A DNA stretch of 64,000 nt, taken from Pseudomonas sp. P818. GTDB taxonomy: Bacteria > Pseudomonadota > Gammaproteobacteria > Pseudomonadales > Pseudomonadaceae. Below are positions 34,175-42,606 of this stretch, piece after piece. Position 1 is the stretch's first letter. Each line of letters opens with the position of its first letter. The position numbers and the translations under genes are program-made. The stretch covers positions 558,001 through 622,000 of the forward strand of contig NZ_ATKM01000019.1 of NCBI RefSeq assembly GCF_000418555.1, given 5' to 3'. Under the pieces are notes generated by a model. That model was not told where the DNA came from. It ran no database searches and saw only the letters and a program-made list of their open reading frames with translations.

Positions 34175-34702
34175 ATGAGCTACAGCAAGATCCCGGCTGG
34201 TAAAGACCTGCCGAACGACATCTACGTTGCCATCGAAATCCCGGCCAACCATGCGCCGATCAAATACGAGATCGACCATGACAGCGACTGCCTGATGGTC
34301 GACCGCTTCATGGCCACCCCGATGTTCTACCCGGCCAACTACGGTTTCATCCCGCACACCCTGGCCGACGACGGCGACCCTCTCGACGTGCTGGTCGTGA
34401 CCCCTTATCCGGTCGCGCCGGGTTCGGTGATCCGCGCCCGTCCGGTCGGCGTACTGCACATGAGCGACGAAGCCGGCGGCGACGCCAAGCTTGTTGCGGT
34501 TCCGCACGACAAGCTGACCGTTCTGTACAAGGACGTTCAGGAATACACCGACCTGCCCGCGCTGTTGATCGAGCAGATCAAGCACTTCTTCGAGAACTAC
34601 AAGGATCTCGAGAAGGGCAAGTGGGTCAAGGTAGAAGGCTGGGGCGGCGCTGAAGAAGCCCGCGGCCTGATCAACAAGGCAGTCGCGGCTTACCAAAAAT
34701 AA
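34175..34702 (+). CDS. ppa: Inorganic pyrophosphatase
   Basis: Ppa hydrolyses pyrophosphate and drives biosynthetic reactions forward. The 175-residue soluble family I enzyme starts at the ATG at 34175 (MSYSKIPAGKDLPNDIYVAI). The signature DDGDPLDVLVV supplies the metal-binding Asp residues, with YEIDHDSDCLMVDRF and YPANYGFIPHT also present. A TATAAT lies 38 bases upstream and a good terminator closes the gene, so it is probably monocistronic. Confidence 0.97.
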   Translation: MSYSKIPAGKDLPNDIYVAIEIPANHAPIKYEIDHDSDCLMVDRFMATPMFYPANYGFIPHTLADDGDPLDVLVVTPYPVAPGSVIRARPVGVLHMSDEAGGDAKLVAVPHDKLTVLYKDVQEYTDLPALLIEQIKHFFENYKDLEKGKWVKVEGWGGAEEARGLINKAVAAYQK

Positions 34703-34720
34703 GCCCTGACAACCTCCGAA

Positions 34721-34745
34721 AAGCCGGCCACAAGCCGGCTTTTTT
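34721..34745 (+). terminator. Intrinsic terminator after ppa
   Basis: AAGCCGGC and GCCGGCTT form an 8-bp stem around CACAA, followed by a T-run. It lies 18 bases past the ppa stop. The convergent DMT gene ends inside it at 34744, so the reverse strand is also served. Confidence 0.88.
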
Positions 34746-35625
34746 ATTTTCGTCGGATCCGACTCTGCCAGGCCGCGGCCAAACCGCTGACGCAGATTAT
34801 GAAGATTCCGATCAGCGCCGTGGTATCCGGCGTGTGCCGGAATACCAGCAGCCCCAGCAGCCCGGCGAAAACGATTTGCACATAGCCGAACGGGGCCAGC
34901 AAGGCGGGAGCCGCGTAACGAAAGGAGTGGGTCAATAGCAGGTGTGCAGCCATGCCACAACCGCCCAGTGCGAGCATCATCAGACCATGGGTGAAGCTCG
35001 GCACATGCCAGAAAAAGGGCACCAGCAGGCTCATCACCAGGGTGTTGACCAGGCCGGCGAAGAAGTTGCTGGTGGTCGCGCTGTCCACTTCGCTCAGCCG
35101 CCGAGTCAGTATCTGATAGAAGCTGAAACACAGCGCGGCGCTCAGCGGCAACAGCACTGCCGGAGTGAACAGATTGCCTCCCGGATGCACAATGATCAGC
35201 ACCCCGCCAAATCCGATGATCACCGCCGCCCATTGTCCAACGCTGACGCGCTCACCGAGCAACGGCACCGATAGTGCCGTCACCAGCAGTGGGGCGAGGA
35301 AGATCACCGAGGTCGCCTCGGCCAGCGGCATGAACATCAGCCCGGTGGTGAATAGCAGACTCACGCCCAACAGGCACATCGCCCGCAGCACCTGCAGACC
35401 CGGGCGTTTGGTGCGCAGCACGCGCAGGCCGGATTGCGGCAGGAAAATACCGGCCATCAACAGGGTATGCACCAGATAGCGCGCCCAGACAATGAGGATG
35501 ATCGGATAAAAGCCAGACAGGTACTTGGACATGGCATCGTGACTGGCAAACAGAAAGGTTGCCAGCACCATCAGGCCGATCCCCTTGAGCGGGTGATTGG
35601 CGCCTGACAATGGATTGATGTTCAT
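34744..35625 (-). CDS. DMT/EamA-family transporter
   Basis: The ATG at 35625 (MNINPLSGANHPLKGIGLM) gives 293 residues with about ten hydrophobic segments and two EamA halves. The DMT superfamily exports or imports small metabolites. Motifs include YPIILIVWARYLVHTLL, FLAPLLVTALSVPLLGERV and APFGYVQIVFAGLLGLLVF. It is encoded after pcaC on the same strand, separated by 243 bases in which I see no gene. Since no PcaK/PcaT is in the cluster, a link with aromatic compounds is possible but unproved. Confidence 0.85.
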   Translation of the reverse strand: MNINPLSGANHPLKGIGLMVLATFLFASHDAMSKYLSGFYPIILIVWARYLVHTLLMAGIFLPQSGLRVLRTKRPGLQVLRAMCLLGVSLLFTTGLMFMPLAEATSVIFLAPLLVTALSVPLLGERVSVGQWAAVIIGFGGVLIIVHPGGNLFTPAVLLPLSAALCFSFYQILTRRLSEVDSATTSNFFAGLVNTLVMSLLVPFFWHVPSFTHGLMMLALGGCGMAAHLLLTHSFRYAAPALLAPFGYVQIVFAGLLGLLVFRHTPDTTALIGIFIICVSGLAAAWQSRIRRK

Positions 35626-35868
35626 GAAATACCCGGAACGCGGACCCGCCGCAGAAAGATAGCAAGACAACTAACTATACAGACGCAACGAAATACCGCC
35701 TATATCCGCCAGATATTGGACGCCTGCAATTACGACTGATGGTAGTGCCGACCTGCGCTGAAGGCGGTCAGTAGTTCATGACCTTAATCGTGGGACAAAC
35801 CCGAGGCCGCCATGAAATGGAAATCGAGCAGAGCGATTGGTCCGGACGTGTCCTGTCACTCTCGGTTG

Positions 35869-36264
35869 TCAGTCCTGCAGCGACTCCACACCCAGCTCGT
35901 CCCACACCGCCTCAGCCAGGTGGAAGGTGGCGTTGGCCGCCGGGATGCCGCAGTAGATGGCGCTCTGCATGATCACTTCCTTGATCTCTTCGCGGCTCAC
36001 CCCGTTGTTCTTCGCGGCACGTAGGTGCAACTTCAGCTCACCTTCGCGGTTCATGCCGATCAGCATGGCGATGGTGATCAGGCTGCGGGTGTGGCGCGGC
36101 AGGCCGGGACGGGTCCAGATATCACCCCAGGCATGACGGGTGATCATCTCCTGGAACTCTTCGTTGAACGGCGTCAGGTTCTGCAGGCTGCGGTCGACGT
36201 GGGCGTCACCGAGCACTGCGCGGCGCACCTGCATACCGGCTTCGTAGCGTTGTTTTTCATCCAT
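35869..36264 (-). CDS. pcaC: 4-carboxymuconolactone decarboxylase
   Basis: PcaC decarboxylates gamma-carboxymuconolactone to 3-oxoadipate enol-lactone. The 131-residue protein belongs to the CMD/AhpD fold and shows the typical RHTRSLITIAMLIGMNREGEL and HLRAAKNNGVSREEIKEVI segments. It is the last pca gene of the row pcaF-pcaB-pcaD-pcaC. A REP-like palindrome pair separates it from pcaD by about 100 bases. Confidence 0.95.
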   Translation of the reverse strand: MDEKQRYEAGMQVRRAVLGDAHVDRSLQNLTPFNEEFQEMITRHAWGDIWTRPGLPRHTRSLITIAMLIGMNREGELKLHLRAAKNNGVSREEIKEVIMQSAIYCGIPAANATFHLAEAVWDELGVESLQD

Positions 36265-36287
36265 TGGTCAGTCCTCTAATTGGATCT

Positions 36288-36352
36288 GTAGGAGCGGCTG
36301 GGGGTATTCCGTTCTAGCCGCGAAATCGAATCGCGGCTGAAGCCGCTCCTAC
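36288..36352. repeat. REP pair between pcaD and pcaC
   Basis: GTAGGAGCGGCT on the left and AGCCGCTCCTAC on the right, with an inner TAGCCGCGA/TCGCGGCT pair, form a Pseudomonas REP-type hairpin. The same family recurs at 45911-45997 and 47217-47245. Such REP pairs commonly affect mRNA stability at operon joints. Confidence 0.85.
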
Positions 36353-36364
36353 AAAAAACTGTGT

Positions 36365-37153
36365 TCAGGCCGTCAGGAAGACCAGCACGCGCTGGCTGAA
36401 GTCATCGCCCGCCTGCACGTTGGACAGGTGCGCGGCGTGAAACTCCACCAACTCGGCCCCGGCAATGCGCTCTTGCATGAAGCGGCCATGCTCTGGGGTA
36501 GTGACCGGGTCGCCACTGCCGCAAACGATCAGCGTCGGCGCGACTATGCTGCCGAGCTGCTCGCGGTAGTCGGCATCGCGCACCGCCGCACAGTTGGCTG
36601 CGTAGCCTTCGGGCGAGGTCTGCGCCAGCATGCCGACGATGGGCTCGACCTTGCCCGGATTGGCCTCGGCGAAGTCGGCGGTGAACCAGCGCGAGATCGA
36701 CGCATCGCGCAGGTCACGCATGGCCTGCGCACCACCGGCCAGCACGGTTTCGATACGCGGGTTCCATACCTCGGGCGTACCGATCTTGGCGGCGGTGTTG
36801 CACAGCACCAGGCGTTCGATGCGCTCGGGGGCGTTGATGCCCAGCCACTGGCCGATCAGGCCGCCCATGGACAGCCCGCAGAAGTGCGCCCGGGCGATAC
36901 CCAGGGCATCGAGCAGGGCCAGCACGTCGCGGCCATTCTGTTCGATGCTGTACGGGCCTTGGGTCACCAGCGAGGCGCCATGACCACGGGTGTCGTAGCG
37001 CAGTACCTGGAAGTGCTGGGTGAAAGCCGGGATTTGCGCATCCCACATGTGCAGGTCGGTGCCCAGCGAGTTGGACAGCACCAGCACCGGCGCACCAGCC
37101 GGGCCTTCGAGCAGGTAGTTCAGGTCGCCATCGGCGAGACGTACGGCAGGCAT
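36365..37153 (-). CDS. pcaD: 3-oxoadipate enol-lactonase
   Basis: PcaD hydrolyses 3-oxoadipate enol-lactone to 3-oxoadipate. This 262-residue alpha/beta hydrolase starts MPAVRLADGDLNYLLEGPAG. The oxyanion segment SNSLGTDLHMWD, the nucleophile elbow CGLSMGGLIGQWLG and the acid/His region VCGSGDPVTTPEHG...HAAHLSN are seen. It follows pcaB with a nine-base gap and precedes pcaC, the standard operon order pcaBDC. Confidence 0.95.
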   Translation of the reverse strand: MPAVRLADGDLNYLLEGPAGAPVLVLSNSLGTDLHMWDAQIPAFTQHFQVLRYDTRGHGASLVTQGPYSIEQNGRDVLALLDALGIARAHFCGLSMGGLIGQWLGINAPERIERLVLCNTAAKIGTPEVWNPRIETVLAGGAQAMRDLRDASISRWFTADFAEANPGKVEPIVGMLAQTSPEGYAANCAAVRDADYREQLGSIVAPTLIVCGSGDPVTTPEHGRFMQERIAGAELVEFHAAHLSNVQAGDDFSQRVLVFLTA

Positions 37154-37162
37154 GGATAACTC

Positions 37163-38515
37163 CTAAGAGGAAAATTGCGTGTGTTCGGCAACGGCGCGCT
37201 CGACCCAGCGGCGGGCCTGGCCCAGGTAATGCGCCGCATCGAGCAGGCGATCCAGCTCGTCAGCGGAAAGTTGTGCGCTGACCTCGGCGTTGGCGCCAAG
37301 CACGGTGCGCAGGTGGGCGCCCTCACGCACCGCCTGTTTGCAGCATTGTTCGATCAGGTGATGGGCGGCGTCGCGCCCGATCTTCTGCGCCAGGGCGATG
37401 CTGACCGCCTCGGCCAGCACCAGACCCTGGGTCAGCTCCAGATTGGCGCGCATGCGTGCGGCATCCACCTCCAGCCCCGGCACCACGACCAGCGCCTGCT
37501 GCAGGGCGCCGGAGACCAGACAGCACAGTTCCGGCAGGGTCTCCCACTCGGCGTGCCACAGGCCGAGGCTGCGCTCGTGCTCTTGCGGCATGGCGGCCAG
37601 CATCGTCGCCACCAGGCCCGGTGCACGAGTGGCGGCGCCGATCAGCACGGCGGCGCTGACCGGGTTGCGCTTGTGCGGCATGGTGGACGAACCGCCCTTG
37701 CCGGGCGCCGACGGTTCGAAGACTTCGCCGGCCTCGGTCTGCATCAGCAGGCTGAGATCGCGGCCCAGCTTGCCCAGGCTGCCGGCGATCATCCCCAGCA
37801 GGCTGGCGAACTCCACCAGGCGATCACGCTGGGTGTGCCAGGGCTGCTCGGGCAAAGTCAGTTGCAGCTCCTGCGCCAGCGCACCGCTGACCGCCCAGCC
37901 GGCGCCGCCCAACGCCGCCAGGCTGCCGGAGGCGCCACCGAACTGCAGGCACAGCAGGCGCGGCTTGAGTTCGCTCAGGCGCTGGCGGTGACGGGTGATC
38001 GCACCGAGTACACCGGCCAGCTTCATGCCGAGGGTGACCGGCGTGGCCTGCTGCAGCCAGGTACGCCCGGCCAGCGGGGTGTCGATATGGCGTTCGGCCT
38101 GCGCCGCCAGGACATCGGCCAGCTTCGCCAGATCGCTTTCCAGCAGGCCGATGGCAGCGCGCAGCTGCAGCACCAGGCCGCTGTCCATGGCGTCCTGGCT
38201 GGTGGCGCCGAGGTGCACATAGCGCTCGGCCTCCGGGTCAGTGGCGGCGATGCGCTTGCCCAGTGCCTTGACCAGCGGGATGGCGGAATTGCCCGCCGTG
38301 GCGATGGCCTGGGCCAGCGCCGGGTAATCGTAGAGTTCGGCCTTGCTGGCCGCCTCGATGGGCGCCACGGCCTCGGCGGGGATCACCCCCACACGTGCCT
38401 CGGCCCGCGCCAGGGCGGCCTCGAAATCGAGCATGCCCTGCACCCGCCCGGCGTCGCAGAAGATCGCGCGCATGGCCGGCGCGGTGAAGTAGGCATCGAA
38501 AAGTTGGTTGCTCAC
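37163..38515 (-). CDS. pcaB: 3-carboxy-cis,cis-muconate cycloisomerase
   Basis: PcaB lactonises 3-carboxy-cis,cis-muconate to gamma-carboxymuconolactone. The 450-residue enzyme is a member of the fumarase/argininosuccinase superfamily, with the signature GKGGSSTMPHKRNPVSA. VHLGATSQDAMDSGLVLQLR is the region with the catalytic helix. It lies 169 bases after pcaF, with REP-like palindromes in the gap. Length and motifs look intact. Confidence 0.96.
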   Translation of the reverse strand: MSNQLFDAYFTAPAMRAIFCDAGRVQGMLDFEAALARAEARVGVIPAEAVAPIEAASKAELYDYPALAQAIATAGNSAIPLVKALGKRIAATDPEAERYVHLGATSQDAMDSGLVLQLRAAIGLLESDLAKLADVLAAQAERHIDTPLAGRTWLQQATPVTLGMKLAGVLGAITRHRQRLSELKPRLLCLQFGGASGSLAALGGAGWAVSGALAQELQLTLPEQPWHTQRDRLVEFASLLGMIAGSLGKLGRDLSLLMQTEAGEVFEPSAPGKGGSSTMPHKRNPVSAAVLIGAATRAPGLVATMLAAMPQEHERSLGLWHAEWETLPELCCLVSGALQQALVVVPGLEVDAARMRANLELTQGLVLAEAVSIALAQKIGRDAAHHLIEQCCKQAVREGAHLRTVLGANAEVSAQLSADELDRLLDAAHYLGQARRWVERAVAEHTQFSS

Positions 38516-38607
38516 GCGCGCAACGCTCCTGGGAAAAATGTACGGCTAGTTTGGCATCAACCGGCGCACCGTCACGAGCTCCGTAGAAGGTAGGGATGAT
38601 CCGGGCC

Positions 38608-38669
38608 GTAGGGTGGGCTTCAGCCCACCAATAGCCGTAGTGGAAATGGTGGGCTAAAGCCCACCCTAC
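38608..38669. repeat. Inverted REP-like pair between pcaB and pcaF
   Basis: GTAGGGTGGGCTTCAGCCCA(CC) and, 18 bases later, GGTGGGCTAAAGCCCACCCT(AC) are each palindromic and are inverse copies of each other. The motif also occurs near 25169. Together they could fold into one large hairpin. This may separate pcaIJF from pcaBDC at the mRNA level. Confidence 0.75.
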
Positions 38670-38684
38670 AATGTTCGACAGGCC

Positions 38685-39890
38685 TCACACCCGCTCAATA
38701 GCCAGCGCCAAACCCTGGCCGACGCCCACGCACATGGTCGCCAGACCGAGCTTGCCGCCGGTCTTTTCCAGGTGATGCACGGCGGTCAGCACCAGGCGAT
38801 TGCCGCTCATGCCCAGAGGGTGGCCGAGGGCGATGGCGCCGCCGTTCGGGTTGACCTTGGGGCTGTCGTCCGGCAGACCGAGGTCACGAGTCACCGCCAG
38901 GCCTTGAGCGGCGAAAGCTTCGTTCAGCTCGATCACGTCGAACTGCTCGATGCTCAGGTTCAGCCGTGCCAGCAGCTTGCGCACCGCAGGCACCGGGCCA
39001 ACGCCCATGATGCGCGGCGCGACGCCGCCGCTGGCCATGCCCAGCACCTTGGCGCGCGGTTTGAGGCCGTACTTCTGCACCGCTTCGGCCGAGGCCAGGA
39101 TCATCGCCGAGGCACCATCGTTGAGGCCCGAGGCGTTGCCGGCGGTGACGGTCTTGCCTTCGCCATTGACCGGCTTGAGCTTGGCCAGACCTTCGGCAGT
39201 GGTGTCCGCACGCGGGTGCTCGTCACGGTCGACGACGATCTCGCCCTTCTTGGTCTTGATCACCACCGGGACGATTTCCTCGGCGTAGTAGCCGCTCTCC
39301 TGGGCCGCAGCCGCACGCTGCTGGCTGCGCAGGCCGAAGGCGTCCTGGTCGGCGCGGCTGACGCCATAGTCCTCGGCGACGTTGTCACCGGTGACCGGCA
39401 TCGGGTCGACGCCATACTGCTCTTTCATCAGCGGATTGACGAAGCGCCAGCCCAAGGTGGTGTCTTCCAGCTTCTGGCCACGGCCAAAGGCACTGTCGGC
39501 CTTACCCATCACGTAAGGCGCGCGGGTCATGGACTCGACGCCAGCAGCGATGGCCAGCTCCATCTCACCCGAGGCGATGGCGCGGAAGGCAGCACCGACC
39601 GCTTCCATGCCCGAAGCGCACAGGCGATTGAGGGTCACGCCCGGCACCGTTTCCGGCAGGCCGGCGAGCAGCAGCGCCATGCGGGCGACGTTGCGGTTGT
39701 CTTCGCCGGACTGGTTGGCGCAGCCCATGAACACTTCATCGACAGCAGACCAGTCGACCTGCGGGTTACGCTCCACCAGCGCCTTGAGCGGAATCGCCGC
39801 CAGGTCGTCGGCGCGCACCGCCGACAGCGCGCCATTGAGGCGGCCAATCGGCGTGCGGATGGCGTCGCAGATAAATACGTCGCGGCTCAT
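38685..39890 (-). CDS. pcaF: 3-oxoadipyl-CoA thiolase
   Basis: PcaF cleaves 3-oxoadipyl-CoA into succinyl-CoA and acetyl-CoA, the last step of the pathway. The 401-residue thiolase has VTLNRLCASGMEAVGAA (nucleophile Cys), ELNEAFAAQGLA, GGAIALGHPLGMSG and CVGVGQGLALA. The ATG overlaps the pcaJ stop by four bases, so pcaIJF are translationally coupled in a row. The paralogue at 25326 is more like AtoB. Confidence 0.96.
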   Translation of the reverse strand: MSRDVFICDAIRTPIGRLNGALSAVRADDLAAIPLKALVERNPQVDWSAVDEVFMGCANQSGEDNRNVARMALLLAGLPETVPGVTLNRLCASGMEAVGAAFRAIASGEMELAIAAGVESMTRAPYVMGKADSAFGRGQKLEDTTLGWRFVNPLMKEQYGVDPMPVTGDNVAEDYGVSRADQDAFGLRSQQRAAAAQESGYYAEEIVPVVIKTKKGEIVVDRDEHPRADTTAEGLAKLKPVNGEGKTVTAGNASGLNDGASAMILASAEAVQKYGLKPRAKVLGMASGGVAPRIMGVGPVPAVRKLLARLNLSIEQFDVIELNEAFAAQGLAVTRDLGLPDDSPKVNPNGGAIALGHPLGMSGNRLVLTAVHHLEKTGGKLGLATMCVGVGQGLALAIERV

Positions 39891-40672
39891 TCTTCACCTC
39901 CGGCCTGACCATGGGCGGCGGCGGTGCGCGCTTCCAGGTCACGCAGCGCGGCCAGCTCCTCGGCGGTCGGCGCCTCGGTGGTGGTCACGTTGTCGGCGAA
40001 GCGAATCTGCCAGCCGGTGTTCTCGATCACCTGCTCGCGGGTCACGCCCGGATGCAGCGAGGTGACGATGAATTCGTTGGTGCCGGCTTCCGGCTCCATG
40101 ATGCACAGGTCGGTGATGATCGCCACCGGGCCATCGCCCGGCAGGCCCAGGCGCTTGCGGTGGTCGCCGCCCTCGCCATGACCGACCGAAGTGATGAAGG
40201 CCAGTTTGTCGACAAAGGTGCGATGGCCCTGCTTGAGGATGATCAACACCTTCTTCGCGCTGCCGGCGATTTCCGGCGCGCCACCGGCGCCCGGCAGGCG
40301 CACTTTCGGCGCGTGGTAGTCGCCGATCACGGTGGTGTTGATGTTGCCGTACTTGTCGACCTGGGCGGCGCCGAGGAAGCCGACGTCGATGCGCCCGCCC
40401 TGCAGCCAGTAGCGGAAGATCTCGCCGGTCGGCACCACGGTGTCGGCGGTTTCCGCCAGTTCGCCGTCACCGATGGACAGCGGCAGCACGCTCGGCTTGG
40501 CGCCAATCGGGCCGGATTCATAGATCAGCACCACTTCCGGCGCATGAGTCAGGCGCGCCAGGTTGGCGGCCTTGGACGGCAGGCCGATGCCGACGAAGCA
40601 GACGCTGCCATTGCCGAGGCGGCGTGCGGCGGCCACGGTCATCATTTCATTGGTGTTGAACGCGCTCATCAC
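39887..40672 (-). CDS. pcaJ: 3-oxoadipate CoA-transferase, subunit B (long form)
   Basis: This is the second subunit of the succinyl-CoA:3-oxoadipate CoA-transferase that activates 3-oxoadipate. At 261 residues it is longer than the P. putida PcaJ (about 213) and resembles the GctB/PcaJ-like long form, such as the pair beside pcaF in P. aeruginosa from memory. The catalytic-loop segment is YESGPIGAKPSVLPLSIGDG, with the putative Glu, and GFLGAAQVDKYGNINTT is characteristic of the fold. It overlaps both pcaI and pcaF by four bases, so it is translated in step with them. Confidence 0.88.
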   Translation of the reverse strand: MMSAFNTNEMMTVAAARRLGNGSVCFVGIGLPSKAANLARLTHAPEVVLIYESGPIGAKPSVLPLSIGDGELAETADTVVPTGEIFRYWLQGGRIDVGFLGAAQVDKYGNINTTVIGDYHAPKVRLPGAGGAPEIAGSAKKVLIILKQGHRTFVDKLAFITSVGHGEGGDHRKRLGLPGDGPVAIITDLCIMEPEAGTNEFIVTSLHPGVTREQVIENTGWQIRFADNVTTTEAPTAEELAALRDLEARTAAAHGQAGGEE

Positions 40673-41520
40673 TTGGCCTCCCCATTCACTTTCGCCTGGT
40701 ACTGCGCAAAATCCTCGGTGCCACGGATGTACTGATCGATCCAGGCGGTGAAGGTGTCGCGGTCACGGGCAATCGGGTCCCAGGCCTGGTAGAAGCGGTT
40801 GTCACGCTCGTAGTAGCCGTGGGCGTAGGACGGATGGGCACCGCCGGGCACCACGCAAACGGCGCTGATGGCCCAGGTCGGCAGCACGCAGGCATTCATC
40901 GGCGCCTGCAGGTCGTCGACGATTTCTTCGACGGTGACGATGCAGCGCTTGGCGGCCAGAGCGGCTTCCTTCTGCACACCGAGGATGCCCTGGATCAGCA
41001 CGTTGCCTTTGCGGTCGGCCTTCTGCGCGTGGATCACGGTGACGTCCGGGCGCACGCTGGGGATCGCCGCCAGCTTCTCGCCGCTGAACGGGCACTCGAT
41101 GAACTTGATGTCCGGGTTGACCTTGACCAGGTCGGAACCCTGGTAGCCGCGCAGCACGGCGAACGGCAGGTTGGAGGCACCGGCGACATAGGCGTTGGCC
41201 ATGGCCGCGTGGCTGTGCTCGCTAATCTCCAGCTTGTGCGGCCAGTGCTTCTCGACCGCGTCGCGCAGGCGGTGCAGCGAACCGACACCGGGGTTACCGC
41301 CCCAGGAGAAGGTCAGCTTGCGCGCGCAACCGGCACCGATCAGCAGGTCGTAGACCAGATCCGGGGTCATGCGCACCAGGTGCAGGTCTTTCTTGCCCTG
41401 GCGAATCAGCTCATGGGCGGCGGCAGTGGGAATCAGATGAGTGAAGCCTTCGAGGGCGACGCAATCGCCGTCGTGGACATGGCGCGAAATGGCGTCGCGC
41501 AGGGTGATGATGTCGGCCAT
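40669..41520 (-). CDS. pcaI: 3-oxoadipate CoA-transferase, subunit A (long form)
   Basis: The first subunit of the CoA-transferase. At 283 residues it is longer than typical PcaI (about 231) but fits the long-form A subunits. VALEGFTHLIPTAAAHELIR near the N-terminus and KLTFSWGGNPGVGSLHRLR match the CoA-transferase family I fold; VIHAQKADRKGNVLIQG is a characteristic segment. It is the first gene of pcaIJF and lies directly downstream of the candidate PcaR operator at 41589-41621, with 69 bases between. Confidence 0.88.
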   Translation of the reverse strand: MADIITLRDAISRHVHDGDCVALEGFTHLIPTAAAHELIRQGKKDLHLVRMTPDLVYDLLIGAGCARKLTFSWGGNPGVGSLHRLRDAVEKHWPHKLEISEHSHAAMANAYVAGASNLPFAVLRGYQGSDLVKVNPDIKFIECPFSGEKLAAIPSVRPDVTVIHAQKADRKGNVLIQGILGVQKEAALAAKRCIVTVEEIVDDLQAPMNACVLPTWAISAVCVVPGGAHPSYAHGYYERDNRFYQAWDPIARDRDTFTAWIDQYIRGTEDFAQYQAKVNGEAK

Positions 41521-41588
41521 CGTGGTGTTCTCGTAGGTGGCAGTTACCGGGTGACTGCCACCTTAAAAAACGGCCTGAACGAGAACAA

Positions 41589-41621
41589 TCCGATAATCGC
41601 CATACGGGGCGATTATCGAAC
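41589..41621. promoter_or_regulatory. Candidate PcaR operator upstream of pcaI
   Basis: CGATAATCGC (41591-41600) and GCGATTATCG (41609-41618) are inverted copies eight bases apart. The second on the minus strand reads GTTCGATAATCGC, which matches the PcaR site I recall from P. putida (GTTCGATAATCGCAC). It is 69 bases upstream of the pcaI ATG, in front of pcaIJF. Confidence 0.75.
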
Positions 41622-41632
41622 GACTTCCATTT

Positions 41633-42478
41633 TCAGACTGGCCGGAACAGCTGGCTGCTCAACTCGCGGCTGGCGCTGAGCATCAGCGGCAGGAAGCGCT
41701 TCTCCAGCTCGGAGACGGGTACGCGGCTGGCGTGGGTGCTGATGTTCATCGCCGCCAGCACATGGCCGGCCGAGTCGTAGACCGGTACGGCCAGCGAACG
41801 CAGGCCCTGCTCCAGCTCCTGATCGACCACGCACCAGCCCTGATGGCGCACGCGCTGCAGGCATTCCCACAGTGCCTCCGGAGTGTGCAGGGTGCGGCTG
41901 GTCTTGGGCAGCAGCTCGGCGTGGGCCAGGTAGTCCTGCAACTGGTCATCGTCCAGCGCAGCAAGGAGGATGCGACCCATGGAGGTGCAGTAGGCCGGCA
42001 GGCGGCTGCCGACGCTCAGATCCACCGAGATCAGCCGCTGCGGAATCGCCGAGCGCGCCAGGTAGAGCACCTGCTCCCCCTCCAGCGTGGCCAGATTGCA
42101 GGCCTCGTGCAGTTGCTCGCTGAGGCGATCGAGAAAGGGCTGCGCGGACACCGCCAGCGGTGTCGAAGACAGGTAGGCGTGGCCCAGCGTCAGCACCTTG
42201 GGCAGCAGCGAGTAGGTGCGCCCGTCGGTGGTGACGTACCCCAGCTTCATCAGGCTGTAGAGGCAGCGGCGCACGGCAGCGCGGGGAATCTCGGTGCGGT
42301 GGCTGATCTGCGCGATGGTCAGGTGGCGTTTTCGCTCCTGAAAGGCATTGATCACCGCCAGGCCGCGGGCCAGGGAGGTCATGAAGTTGGGGTCACCAGC
42401 AAACTCTTCGATGCGTTTGGCCGGCGACACGTAGGGCGGCGGCGCAAGGCTGGCAAGGGACGGACGGTTTTCGCTCAT
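41633..42478 (-). CDS. pcaR: IclR-family regulator PcaR
   Basis: PcaR activates pca genes in response to 3-oxoadipate. The 281-residue protein has the winged-HTH region LTIAQISHRTEIPRAAVRRC, then the effector domain with LPAYCTSMGRILLAAL and GVRDEA-like acidic segments (WCVVDQELEQGLRSLAVPVY). It is on the same strand between pcaG and pcaI. A candidate site lies upstream of its own start (42506-42538), which suggests self-control. Confidence 0.93.
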   Translation of the reverse strand: MSENRPSLASLAPPPYVSPAKRIEEFAGDPNFMTSLARGLAVINAFQERKRHLTIAQISHRTEIPRAAVRRCLYSLMKLGYVTTDGRTYSLLPKVLTLGHAYLSSTPLAVSAQPFLDRLSEQLHEACNLATLEGEQVLYLARSAIPQRLISVDLSVGSRLPAYCTSMGRILLAALDDDQLQDYLAHAELLPKTSRTLHTPEALWECLQRVRHQGWCVVDQELEQGLRSLAVPVYDSAGHVLAAMNISTHASRVPVSELEKRFLPLMLSASRELSSQLFRPV

Positions 42479-42505
42479 GGGGCCTCCGGGGGCTGGACAG
42501 CGCCT

Positions 42506-42538
42506 GGCGATTATCGAACCCGCGTGCGGTAATCGTAA
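42506..42538. promoter_or_regulatory. Candidate PcaR site upstream of pcaR
   Basis: GCGATTATCGAAC at 42507-42519 is repeated in looser form, GCGGTAATCGTAA, at 42526-42538, a direct repeat 19 bases apart, about two DNA turns. The first copy is identical to the half site upstream of pcaI. It lies 28-60 bases upstream of pcaR. Confidence 0.7.
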
Positions 42539-42606
42539 AGTCTGGCCGCACGCAGCAGGCCGGCGCCAGGCACGCGTCTGCCGCCCAGCGACCAGCCAGC
42601 AACCAC

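Noticed and set aside
36288..36352. Palindromes as CRISPR repeats
   Set aside because: No regular spacing, no unique spacers and no cas genes; these are REP-type elements.
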